DNA from: Gramella sp. MT6
GTDB taxonomy: Bacteria > Bacteroidota > Bacteroidia > Flavobacteriales > Flavobacteriaceae
Assembly: GCF_019357415.1 (NCBI RefSeq)
Contig: NZ_CP048410.1
Location: 1,645,001-1,709,000, forward strand
Reading direction: 5' to 3'
DNA length: 64,000 bases
Shown one piece after another: positions 1 through 8,093 of the stretch (position 1 is its first letter; each line of letters starts with the position of its first letter). The translations under genes were made by a program, and so were the position numbers. The notes under the pieces are model-generated. The model saw only the letters and a list, made by a program, of their open reading frames with translations. It was not told where the DNA came from and made no database searches.

Positions 1-122
1 GAATATTGGTAGGACTCCTCCCGTTATCATTATCCGAATCTAAATAAGTATCCCAAATACTATCCTTAATAAATCAATGAATTTTAACCAATGCGCTTAG
101 TGGTGCACAAAATCAATTTTTT

Positions 123-1067
123 ATGCTATTTAAGAATTTAAGTAGATTCGGATTATTATTAGGATTAATTTTATTTGTTTCTTGCTCTGAAGATGATTCC
201 ATGGAAGAACCAGATGGTTCGGGAGGAGCAAATGCTACGACCATTTATTTAACAGATTCCCCTGTGGATGATACAAACGTTGAAGCTATTTTTATTACCA
301 TATCAGAAGTGAAAGTTAATGGAAAAGCTATTGAAAGTTTTGGCAAAACTACCGTTCAGATAAGTAGCCTAACCCAGGGTAAAACGGAACTTTTAGGTGA
401 ATTGGAATTAGATGCCGGTACAACCTCAGATATAACATTAATGCTCTCCGAAACGGATGCGTCTGGTGATGGCCCCGGTAATTATATAATGACTACAGAT
501 GGTGGGAAACAAGAGATATCTACGGCCACCGAACTTAATATAAACGACCAGGTAGAGATATTTGGTGACACTCAAAATGAAATTGTTCTTGATTTTGACC
601 TCCGCAAAAGCTTAATAGCAGAGGGGGGAAATTATTCATTTGTTTCTGAATCGCAGCTTGAGAACAATATTAGAGCGGTAAACAAAATGAACACTGGAAT
701 TTTGACAGGTAACGTTGAAAATACTAGCGAAGCTGACGGGGAAGTAGTTGTTGCCTACGTTTACGAATCAGGTTCTTTCAATGAATCGGAAAGTAATGCG
801 AATAACGAAGGAGTTAATTTCTCAAAAGCTGTTAGTAGTGCGGTAGTTTCAAATTCAAGCGGTGATTTTGAAATTCACTTTCTGGAAGAAGGGGATTATG
901 AACTTCATTTTGCGTCCTACTCTGATATTGATGATGACGGTCATCTTGAATTTTCCAGAATGGTAAATGCAAGTACGGCCAGTAGCATCGATCTAAGCGG
1001 ATTTACGGTTGAAGCTAATTCAGAAGTAAATCTTCAAATTTCATTTGCGGGCCTATTAGGTTTATAA
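123..1067 (+). CDS. DUF4382 domain lipoprotein
   Basis: Predicted lipoprotein of 314 aa. A hydrophobic stretch ends in a lipobox (LFVSC) with Cys21 as the lipidation site, followed by an acidic Ser/Asp/Glu-rich tether. Residues of about 38-180 resemble the DUF4382 family: an opening TDSP motif, then a strand containing VEAIFITISEVKV. The C-terminal third (about 195-314) looks like a separate beta-rich domain of the carboxypeptidase-regulatory or surface-protein kind. The function is unknown; such proteins are usually found at the envelope of Bacteroidota. It is monocistronic, reads towards gltD and ends just before a bidirectional terminator. The ATG is chosen because the signal peptide begins directly there. 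Family assignment is from recognisable motifs, not from a search. Confidence 0.8.
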   Translation: MLFKNLSRFGLLLGLILFVSCSEDDSMEEPDGSGGANATTIYLTDSPVDDTNVEAIFITISEVKVNGKAIESFGKTTVQISSLTQGKTELLGELELDAGTTSDITLMLSETDASGDGPGNYIMTTDGGKQEISTATELNINDQVEIFGDTQNEIVLDFDLRKSLIAEGGNYSFVSESQLENNIRAVNKMNTGILTGNVENTSEADGEVVVAYVYESGSFNESESNANNEGVNFSKAVSSAVVSNSSGDFEIHFLEEGDYELHFASYSDIDDDGHLEFSRMVNASTASSIDLSGFTVEANSEVNLQISFAGLLGL

Positions 1068-1090
1068 TAAAATAGAATTATAGATAAAAA

Positions 1091-1117
1091 AAGCCCCGTT
1101 TTAACCGGGGCTTTTTT
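1091..1117. terminator. bidirectional terminator between DUF4382 gene and gltD
   Basis: Perfect 8-bp stem AAGCCCCG / CGGGGCTT with a 7-nt loop. It is flanked by an A-run on the left and a T-run on the right, so it can act on both converging transcripts. Confidence 0.9.
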
Positions 1118-1118
1118 A

Positions 1119-2579
1119 TTAAGGTGTTGGCAGATCGCCTTCTCCTTTAATGGGAAGTTTAGAACTACCCATTAAATATTTGTCTACATTATGAGCAGCT
1201 TCTCTACCTTCAGATATTGCCCACACTATAAGTGACTGGCCTCTTCTCATGTCACCGGCAACGAATATATTTTTCACGTTCGTGCTATAGTCTTTCTTGC
1301 CCTTGATATTAGTTCTCTCATCTATTTCAAGGCCCAGTTTTTCGCTCAAAGTCTTTTCTGGACCTGTGAATCCAAGCGACAGTAAAGCAAGGTCACAGGG
1401 CCATTCTTTTTCTGTTTCCGGAACTTCTTTTAATTCCGGACGTTGTCCTGGTCTTTTTATCCATTCTACCTGAACAGTTTTAAGCCCTTTTAATTTCCCT
1501 TCAGAATCTTTTACAAATTCTTTTGTCTGTATGCTCCAGTTCCTTTCAACGCCTTCTTCATGTGAAGAACTTGTCTTCAAAGTAAAGGGCCAGTAAGGCC
1601 ATGGGTTTTCTGAAGATCTTTTTTCAGGCGGCAATGGCATGATCTCAAAGTTAGTTACAGACTTTGCACCATGACGGTTTGAAGTTCCAACACAATCGGA
1701 ACCAGTATCACCACCACCAATCACAATAACATCCTTTCCTTTAGCGCTTAATCTTTCTTCAACTTCATGAAGACCATCTACTGCTTCGTTATTATGCTTT
1801 AAGAATTCCATTGCCTGAACCACACCTTCGGCATCTGAACCTGGGATCGGTAATTTTCTCCTTTCGGTAGCTCCACCGCAAAGAACAACCGCGTCGAATT
1901 TCTTAATTTCTTCTACAGAATAGTTTTTACCGACTTCAGTATCGGTTTTAAACTCGATTCCTTCAGCTTTCATTATATCTAAACGACGATCTATTACTTT
2001 CTTTTCCATCTTGAAATCTGGAATACCGTAACGAAGTAACCCACCAACTTTAGAATCACGTTCAAAAACCGTTACAGTATGGCCGGCACGATTTAATTGT
2101 TGTGCCGCAGCTAAACCAGCAGGACCCGATCCTATTACCGCAACTATTTTGTCTGTTCTGTGAGCGGGCGGTTCAGGCTTTATCCAGCCCTCTTTAAAGC
2201 CGCGCTCCACAATATACTTCTCGATCATTTCAATGGCAACAGGAGGCTCTATTATGCCTAGTACGCATGCCGACTCACATGGCGCAGGACATAATCTTCC
2301 CGTAAACTCTGGAAAATTATTTGTAGCATGCAGGATCTTTAATGCTTTCTGCCATTCATTCCTGTAAACGGCGTCATTAAAATCCGGGATTAGATTTCCC
2401 AGGGGACAACCGCTGTGACAAAACGGGATCCCGCAGTCCATACATCTTCCACCTTGTTTCTTTAATTCTTCGGTTGGAAGTTCTTTATGAAATTCTTTAT
2501 AATTCTTTACCCTTTCTTCGGGTTTTATATCTTCTTCCTGAATACGATCGTATTCTAAAAATCCTCGTAATTCACCCAT
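1119..2579 (-). CDS. gltD: glutamate synthase, small (beta) subunit
   Basis: Cytoplasmic FAD- and Fe-S-containing electron-input subunit of glutamate synthase. It passes electrons from NAD(P)H to the large subunit for conversion of glutamine plus 2-oxoglutarate to two glutamates. At 486 aa it has the normal family length. The N-terminal Fe-S Cys set is visible at Cys46, Cys49, Cys54 and Cys58, with a second set in the LCPAPCESAC stretch near residue 100. A first dinucleotide fold (GSGPAG, about residue 150) binds FAD and a second (GGGDTG, about 287) binds the pyridine nucleotide. It starts 2 nt after the gltB stop codon, so the two genes form one operon. Confidence in the function is high; the nucleotide specificity cannot be read from sequence. 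Confidence 0.96.
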   Translation of the reverse strand: MGELRGFLEYDRIQEEDIKPEERVKNYKEFHKELPTEELKKQGGRCMDCGIPFCHSGCPLGNLIPDFNDAVYRNEWQKALKILHATNNFPEFTGRLCPAPCESACVLGIIEPPVAIEMIEKYIVERGFKEGWIKPEPPAHRTDKIVAVIGSGPAGLAAAQQLNRAGHTVTVFERDSKVGGLLRYGIPDFKMEKKVIDRRLDIMKAEGIEFKTDTEVGKNYSVEEIKKFDAVVLCGGATERRKLPIPGSDAEGVVQAMEFLKHNNEAVDGLHEVEERLSAKGKDVIVIGGGDTGSDCVGTSNRHGAKSVTNFEIMPLPPEKRSSENPWPYWPFTLKTSSSHEEGVERNWSIQTKEFVKDSEGKLKGLKTVQVEWIKRPGQRPELKEVPETEKEWPCDLALLSLGFTGPEKTLSEKLGLEIDERTNIKGKKDYSTNVKNIFVAGDMRRGQSLIVWAISEGREAAHNVDKYLMGSSKLPIKGEGDLPTP

Positions 2580-2581
2580 TC

Positions 2582-5500
2582 TTATGCTGTTTTAAGATCT
2601 ACCTCTTCTTCTTTTCTTTTTTCTTCTTCAAGTTTTTGCAATGCCTTTTTATATTCGGTAGGCATAACCTTAATAAAGCCTGTTGAAGCCTCCTCCCAAT
2701 CATTTAAGATAGCCTTGGCTACTTCACTTTCGGTATATTGATAATGATTAACGATCAACTCTTCCAGTTCCTGAAGGTTTTCTTCTGAAGGAGCTTCAAG
2801 TTCTATCATTTCCATATTAAAATTATTACGATCCAGCGTATTTTCAGGATCATAAATATAGGCCACACCACCGCTCATTCCAGCGGCAAAATTCCGACCT
2901 ATTTTTCCGAGTATTACGGCCACACCACCGGTCATATATTCACAACCATGGTCACCAATACCTTCGATCACTGCTTTCGCTCCTGAATTTCTTACGCAGA
3001 AACGTTCTCCACCAATTCCGTTGATATAGGCTTCACCGCGAACTGCTCCATATAATGCGACATTACCTATGATAATATTTTCATTGGATTTGAAAGTCGC
3101 TTTTTTCGGTTTTCTAATGGAAAGAACGGCTCCGGAAAGGCCTTTCCCGAAATAATCATTGGAATTACCTTCAATATTTAAATTCAAACCTTTAGCGGCA
3201 AAAGCGCCAAAACTTTGTCCAGCTGAACCATGAAAGTTCAGGGTTAAAGTGTTTTTAGGTAAACCGATGGAACCATGAATTTTTGAGATCTCATTACTAA
3301 TAATCGCTCCCGTGGTTCTGTTGGTATTACTTATTGGATAACTAAGGGTTACAGGTTCTTTTCTATAAATGGCTGGATGAGCCTGTCTCAATATTTCGAA
3401 ATCAAGTACTCCTTCAATATTATGTAACTGCTTTTCGGTATTTGAAAGCGGTACACCATCCTTAATATCTGGTTTATAAAGAATATTCGAAAGATCGATT
3501 CCCTGCGCCTTGTAATGCTTAATAGCGCGATTCATGTCCAGTTTCTGGCATTGTCCTACCATTTCCTTCATATTTCTGAAACCTAACTGAGCCATGATCT
3601 CTCTCAATTCCTGAGCGATGAAGTACATGAAATTGATCACATTTTCAGGTGTCCCTTTAAAGTTCTTACGAAGTTCCGGGTCCTGGGTGGCTATACCCAC
3701 AGGGCAGGTATTTAAATGACAGGCACGCATCATGATACAACCTGTAGCTACAAGAGGTGCAGTTGAAAATCCGAATTCTTCAGCACCCAGTAAACAGGCG
3801 ATCGCAACGTCACGGCCTGTCTTTAACTGACCGTCGCATTCCACAACAATTCTACTTCTAAGATTATTCAATAATAATGTTTGCTGAGCTTCAGCAATTC
3901 CTAGTTCCCATGGTAAACCTGCATGTCTTAAGGAAGTTAGAGGAGAGGCTCCTGTTCCACCGTCATAACCTGATATAAGCACGACATCAGCCTTGGCTTT
4001 TGCTACCCCGGCGGCGATCGTACCTACTCCCACTTTTGAAACAAGTTTCACATTGATCCTTGCTTCGCGATTGGCATTCTTTAAATCGAAAATTAGCTGC
4101 GCAAGATCTTCGATAGAATAAATATCGTGGTGTGGGGGTGGAGATATCAATCCAACATAAGGTGTCGAATTTCTTGTTTTTGCAATATCGGGATTCACTT
4201 TTGGGCCGGGTAATTGTCCGCCTTCTCCGGGTTTTGCTCCCTGGGCCATTTTTATCTGGATCTCCCGGGCATTGGTCAAATAATCTATACTTACACCAAA
4301 ACGACCGGAAGCGACCTGCTTAATAGCTGAATTTCTCCAGTTTCCATTAATATCCTTCTGAAAACGATCGGCATCTTCACCACCTTCTCCAGAATTACTT
4401 TTACCCTTGATCCGGTTCATGGCAATTGCCAGGTTCTCATGAGCTTCCTTACTTATAGATCCAAAAGACATGGCGCCGGTCTTGAACCTCTTTACGATCT
4501 CGGTCCATGGTTCAACTTCTTCAATAGGAATAGGATTCAATTCTTTGAATTTGAACATTCCTCTTAAGGTCATGAGCTTTTCATTCTGCTCATTGATGAT
4601 TTTTGAATATTCGGTATAAGTTTCGTAGCTATTTTGTTTTACGGCCTGCTGGAGTTTTGCAACGCTGGCAGGATTAAAAACATGTCTTTCTCCATTTCTT
4701 CTCCAGCGATAATCCCCACCCATTTCAAGGTCCAGATCGGTCTCTGTTTCTGGCGGAAAGAAAGCATGTTGGTAACGCTTCTGAATTTCTTTTTCAATTT
4801 CATATAAACCGATACCTTCAATTCTGGTAGGAGTATTACTGAAATATTTATTAACGAATTTTTTGTTCAACCCTAGAATTTCAAAGATCTGAGATCCACG
4901 ATAGGAGAGTAGTGTTGAAATTCCAATCTTGTTCATGATCTTGATAATTCCCTTCCCAATAGCAATATTGAAATTTTCAACAGCTACTTCCGGGTCTTCA
5001 ACATCGATCTCTTTTCTTTCAACAAGATCATAGATCACTTCGTTTACCATATATGGATTGATCGCACTCGCCCCATAACCAAAAAGAGCAGCAAAATGAT
5101 GCGGTTCTCTTGGCTCTGCAGATTCGATTACAATTCCGAAGCTAGATCTTCTATTATGATCCTTGGCCCTATGATGCACAAATGAACATGCAAGTAGCGA
5201 AGGGATTGGAGCCAGTTTAGGGTTCACATTCCTGTCTGACAGTATGATCACATTACAGCCATCATCTACGGCATTTTTAATTTCAGTGATCATTTCTTCG
5301 AGACGGTCTTCCAGGCCATTCATTCCTTTTTCAGCTTCGTAAAGCATGGAAATAGATCTGGCTTTAAACCCCGGATAATCTATATATTTTATCTTGTCCA
5401 GGTCTTCATTCGAAATAACCGGATTCTGAATTTTTAGTTTTTTAGCCTGTTCAGGTATGATTTCGAATAGGTTGATATCCTCACCTACAGAAAGACTAAT

Positions 5501-7105
5501 GTCTGTAACTATTTCCTCTCGAATTCCATCAAGTGGTGGATTGGTTACCTGCGCGAAAAGCTGTTTGAAATAGTTGAATAATAACTGTGGTTTATCTGAA
5601 AGAACGGCAAGCGGAATATCCGTCCCCATAGAGCCTATCGCTTCCTTGGCCTTGGATGCCATAGGAGAAATAATAGTAGTGATATCTTCATAGGTATAAC
5701 CAAAAAGTTTAAGCCTGGTCATGTATGGAATATCCTCTACAGGAGTCTGATTCCCGGTATAAGGCACTTCCGCTAACGGCAATAAATTATCTTTAAGCCA
5801 GTTTCTATAGGGCCTTTCTGAAACTATTTTTTCTTTTACTTCTTCATCTTCAATAATTCGTCCTTCGATCATATCTACAAGGAACATTCTTCCCGGTTCC
5901 AGTCTTCCATGTTTCAGAACATTTTCAGGCTTAATGTCAAGAACGCCGGTTTCAGAAGACATGACTACATATCCGTCTTTAGTGACGGTATACCTGGAGG
6001 GCCTCAGACCATTTCTGTCCAGAAGAGCACCTATATAATTTCCATCGGTAAAAGGTATGGAGGCTGGCCCATCCCAGGGCTCCATGATACATGCGTTGTA
6101 CTCGTAAAATGCTTTTTTATTATCCTTCATCGAAGGATTCTTTTCCCAGGCTTCGGGCACCATCATCATGATAGCTTCCGGTAGGGATCTTCCTGTTTGT
6201 AGCAGAAGTTCCAGGGCCATATCCATAGATGCCGAATCGGATTTTCCATCCATAATCACCGGAATGATCTTTTTCATATCCTCGCCGAAAATATCTGATT
6301 CGAAAAGCTCTTCCCGCGCCTTCATTCTACTAAGATTCCCTCTCAAAGTATTGATCTCACCGTTATGGCACATATACCTGAAAGGCTGCGCCAGATCCCA
6401 GGTAGGGAAGGTGTTGGTAGAAAATCTTTGATGAACCAGGGCCAGTTTTGTGATCACATCTGGATCGTTAAGATCTTTGTAATAGTCATTGATATCCTGA
6501 GGCATCAATAGTCCCTTATATATTATGGTATTGGTAGAGAGACTCGAAAAATAGAAATATTCACTTTGAGCAAGGCCAGAATGCTCCACGGTATGTTCCG
6601 CGATCTTACGGGCCGAATATAATTTAGCATTGAAAAATCTGTCTTCAATATCCTTTGGTTTAGCTATAAAAACCTGCTCGACGGCAGGTTCCACGTTACT
6701 GGCCATTTTTCCCAGGCAGGAATGATTCACCGGCACATTACGCCAGCCCAGGATCTCTAATCCCTGGTTTTTTACTTCATCTTCAAAAGTGGTTTTGCAG
6801 ATAAGGGCCTGGTTTTTATTCTTGGGAAGAAAAAGCATCCCTACAGCGTATTCCCGTGTACCGGGTAATTCAAATTCACATACTTTTTTAAAGAAATCAT
6901 GTGGAACCTCAATTAAGATACCTGCACCATCACCCGTTTTACCATCGGCACTAACTGCACCTCGGTGTTCCAGGCGTACCAGAATATCAATGGCGTCATG
7001 TATTATTTTATTACTTCGTTCCCCTTTCAGATTACAAATAAACCCTGCTCCACAATTATCTCTTTCATTCTGAGGGGAGTAGAGCCCCTGTTCTTTTATT
7101 TTCAT
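2582..7105 (-). CDS. gltB: glutamate synthase, large (alpha) subunit
   Basis: Catalytic subunit (1507 aa, normal length) that hydrolyses glutamine and channels ammonia to 2-oxoglutarate. A 17-residue propeptide precedes Cys18, the expected N-terminal nucleophile of the class II glutamine amidotransferase domain (context NERDNCGAGF). A central domain is followed by the FMN-binding synthase domain. The 3Fe-4S cysteines are visible as Cys1123, Cys1129 and Cys1134 (CIMMRACHLNTC). The C-terminal GXGXG beta-helix domain contains typical Gly-rich repeats around 1250-1450. The protein ends in a highly charged Lys/Glu tail. It is first in the gltBD operon. A hairpin-forming inverted repeat lies in its leader at 7153-7188. 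Confidence 0.97.
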   Translation of the reverse strand: MKIKEQGLYSPQNERDNCGAGFICNLKGERSNKIIHDAIDILVRLEHRGAVSADGKTGDGAGILIEVPHDFFKKVCEFELPGTREYAVGMLFLPKNKNQALICKTTFEDEVKNQGLEILGWRNVPVNHSCLGKMASNVEPAVEQVFIAKPKDIEDRFFNAKLYSARKIAEHTVEHSGLAQSEYFYFSSLSTNTIIYKGLLMPQDINDYYKDLNDPDVITKLALVHQRFSTNTFPTWDLAQPFRYMCHNGEINTLRGNLSRMKAREELFESDIFGEDMKKIIPVIMDGKSDSASMDMALELLLQTGRSLPEAIMMMVPEAWEKNPSMKDNKKAFYEYNACIMEPWDGPASIPFTDGNYIGALLDRNGLRPSRYTVTKDGYVVMSSETGVLDIKPENVLKHGRLEPGRMFLVDMIEGRIIEDEEVKEKIVSERPYRNWLKDNLLPLAEVPYTGNQTPVEDIPYMTRLKLFGYTYEDITTIISPMASKAKEAIGSMGTDIPLAVLSDKPQLLFNYFKQLFAQVTNPPLDGIREEIVTDISLSVGEDINLFEIIPEQAKKLKIQNPVISNEDLDKIKYIDYPGFKARSISMLYEAEKGMNGLEDRLEEMITEIKNAVDDGCNVIILSDRNVNPKLAPIPSLLACSFVHHRAKDHNRRSSFGIVIESAEPREPHHFAALFGYGASAINPYMVNEVIYDLVERKEIDVEDPEVAVENFNIAIGKGIIKIMNKIGISTLLSYRGSQIFEILGLNKKFVNKYFSNTPTRIEGIGLYEIEKEIQKRYQHAFFPPETETDLDLEMGGDYRWRRNGERHVFNPASVAKLQQAVKQNSYETYTEYSKIINEQNEKLMTLRGMFKFKELNPIPIEEVEPWTEIVKRFKTGAMSFGSISKEAHENLAIAMNRIKGKSNSGEGGEDADRFQKDINGNWRNSAIKQVASGRFGVSIDYLTNAREIQIKMAQGAKPGEGGQLPGPKVNPDIAKTRNSTPYVGLISPPPHHDIYSIEDLAQLIFDLKNANREARINVKLVSKVGVGTIAAGVAKAKADVVLISGYDGGTGASPLTSLRHAGLPWELGIAEAQQTLLLNNLRSRIVVECDGQLKTGRDVAIACLLGAEEFGFSTAPLVATGCIMMRACHLNTCPVGIATQDPELRKNFKGTPENVINFMYFIAQELREIMAQLGFRNMKEMVGQCQKLDMNRAIKHYKAQGIDLSNILYKPDIKDGVPLSNTEKQLHNIEGVLDFEILRQAHPAIYRKEPVTLSYPISNTNRTTGAIISNEISKIHGSIGLPKNTLTLNFHGSAGQSFGAFAAKGLNLNIEGNSNDYFGKGLSGAVLSIRKPKKATFKSNENIIIGNVALYGAVRGEAYINGIGGERFCVRNSGAKAVIEGIGDHGCEYMTGGVAVILGKIGRNFAAGMSGGVAYIYDPENTLDRNNFNMEMIELEAPSEENLQELEELIVNHYQYTESEVAKAILNDWEEASTGFIKVMPTEYKKALQKLEEEKRKEEEVDLKTA

Positions 7106-7152
7106 ACCTGTTCCTTCTGAATTATTCTTTTAAAGTTAAACAAAAGCAAATC

Positions 7153-7188
7153 AAACTTGAAAATATTAAAGGTCTTTAAGTCAAGTTT
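7153..7188. promoter_or_regulatory. inverted repeat in gltB leader
   Basis: Outer arms AAACTTGA (7153-7160) and TCAAGTTT (7181-7188) match perfectly. An inner palindrome TTAAAG-GT-CTTTAA lies between them. The element is 48 bp upstream of the gltB start codon. It could be an operator or a leader hairpin; no regulator can be named. Confidence 0.4.
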
Positions 7189-7353
7189 TTGGGGATTGAT
7201 AATTTGAAGAAAATTTAATGCGGATTTCAGAAAAATATGAAATTATTTTACGAATTAAATAATGAAGTAATTGATAAATTTCATGGGTAGGGTAAACCCT
7301 TAATTTTTGGTTTTTATAACATTTGTTTATCAATGGACATAAATAAACCTTAA

Positions 7354-7468
7354 TTTTAGGATAGTATAAATGGCGTTTTAGGATAGTAATCAGTATTTGT
7401 TAAAATTGAATTAGCCTTCTTTTTTATTAGGTATTGGTCCTTAGTTCTAAAACGCCATTTTTTCTTTT
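7354..7468 (+). promoter_or_regulatory. direct and inverted repeat cluster; possible small RNA or operator
   Basis: Two copies of TTTTAGGATAGTA (7354-7366, 7376-7388) begin 22 bp apart, about two helical turns. The second overlaps the left arm of a perfect 14-bp inverted repeat, AAATGGCGTTTTAG (7368-7381) with CTAAAACGCCATTT (7447-7460). The right arm runs into a T-rich stretch, which looks like a terminator with a 65-nt loop. No ORF is involved. A small RNA or a regulated promoter is an inference. Confidence 0.35.
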
Positions 7469-7970
7469 TACTCCTTATTCAATTTTTCTATCTCTTATAA
7501 TTTTGATTCAGTATTTTAGTTTCATTCCTTCAGGCGTAGAATAGCGTTTTTACATATTAAATCTCTAATAACTAGTTATTAATAATATTTTTTCACTTCA
7601 ATTATGCATTCTTCTATGGGATTCAATTCGAATGGATATTCCAAAAGATAGAACTGATTTTAATTTATTCTGGATTCAAATCCCAATTCCATTTTTTACA
7701 GGAAATCCCCCATTATGATTTAACTCATATCGCTTTAAGATAATCTCATTTTAAATTAACTTTAAGAGATTTTAGCGGCAATTATTGCGGCTTATGGGCA
7801 TTAAACAAATTTGAGTGTTTTTTTAGGTGAACCAATTTATCGCGCTCAGATTTTGGTAAATAAGTTATTACGATAATTTGCATTCTTCAGCTTCTGAAGA
7901 TATGAGATTTACCCCCCTTTCCTAATATTATTAGATTCTTCTAATTGTGCCCCTCCATTACTTCTCCGAA

Positions 7971-8012
7971 CATATGGTTAAATAATTCATCTAACCTAAA
8001 ATAAACCATATG
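7971..8012. repeat. inverted repeat spanning the upstream ATG
   Basis: CATATGGTT (7971-7979) pairs perfectly with AACCATATG (8004-8012), with a 24-nt spacer. The right arm contains the in-frame ATG at 8010, so an RNA hairpin would hide that codon. Confidence 0.35.
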
Positions 8013-8093
8013 GAAATTATTACATCGTGGATAAGAACTCTTGTAGTTCTTATTTCAATTGCAAAAGACAAAGAGCTATTTCAGCGCTCATTG

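Larger units (their letters stand above)
7106..8093. other. long AT-rich intergenic region between gltB and the first repeat protein
   Basis: No convincing gene is seen in this stretch. It holds the gltB leader hairpin (7153-7188), a 12-bp palindrome AGGGTAAACCCT (7289-7300), 13-bp direct repeats (7354-7366 and 7376-7388), a perfect 14-bp inverted repeat with a long loop (7368-7381 / 7447-7460), a C6 tract (7912-7917) and a 9-bp inverted repeat around 7971-8012. The final part, from 8010, is open in frame with the following gene and may be translated if the upstream ATG is used. Confidence 0.6.

Noticed and set aside
1..122. Possible gene fragment at the left edge
   Set aside because: Both strands were checked briefly; stops appear quickly on the plus strand and no family match is visible.
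7871..7880. Possible promoter for the acidic repeat gene (GATAATTTGC)
   Set aside because: It misses the TAnnTTTG consensus by one position and has no clear -33 partner.
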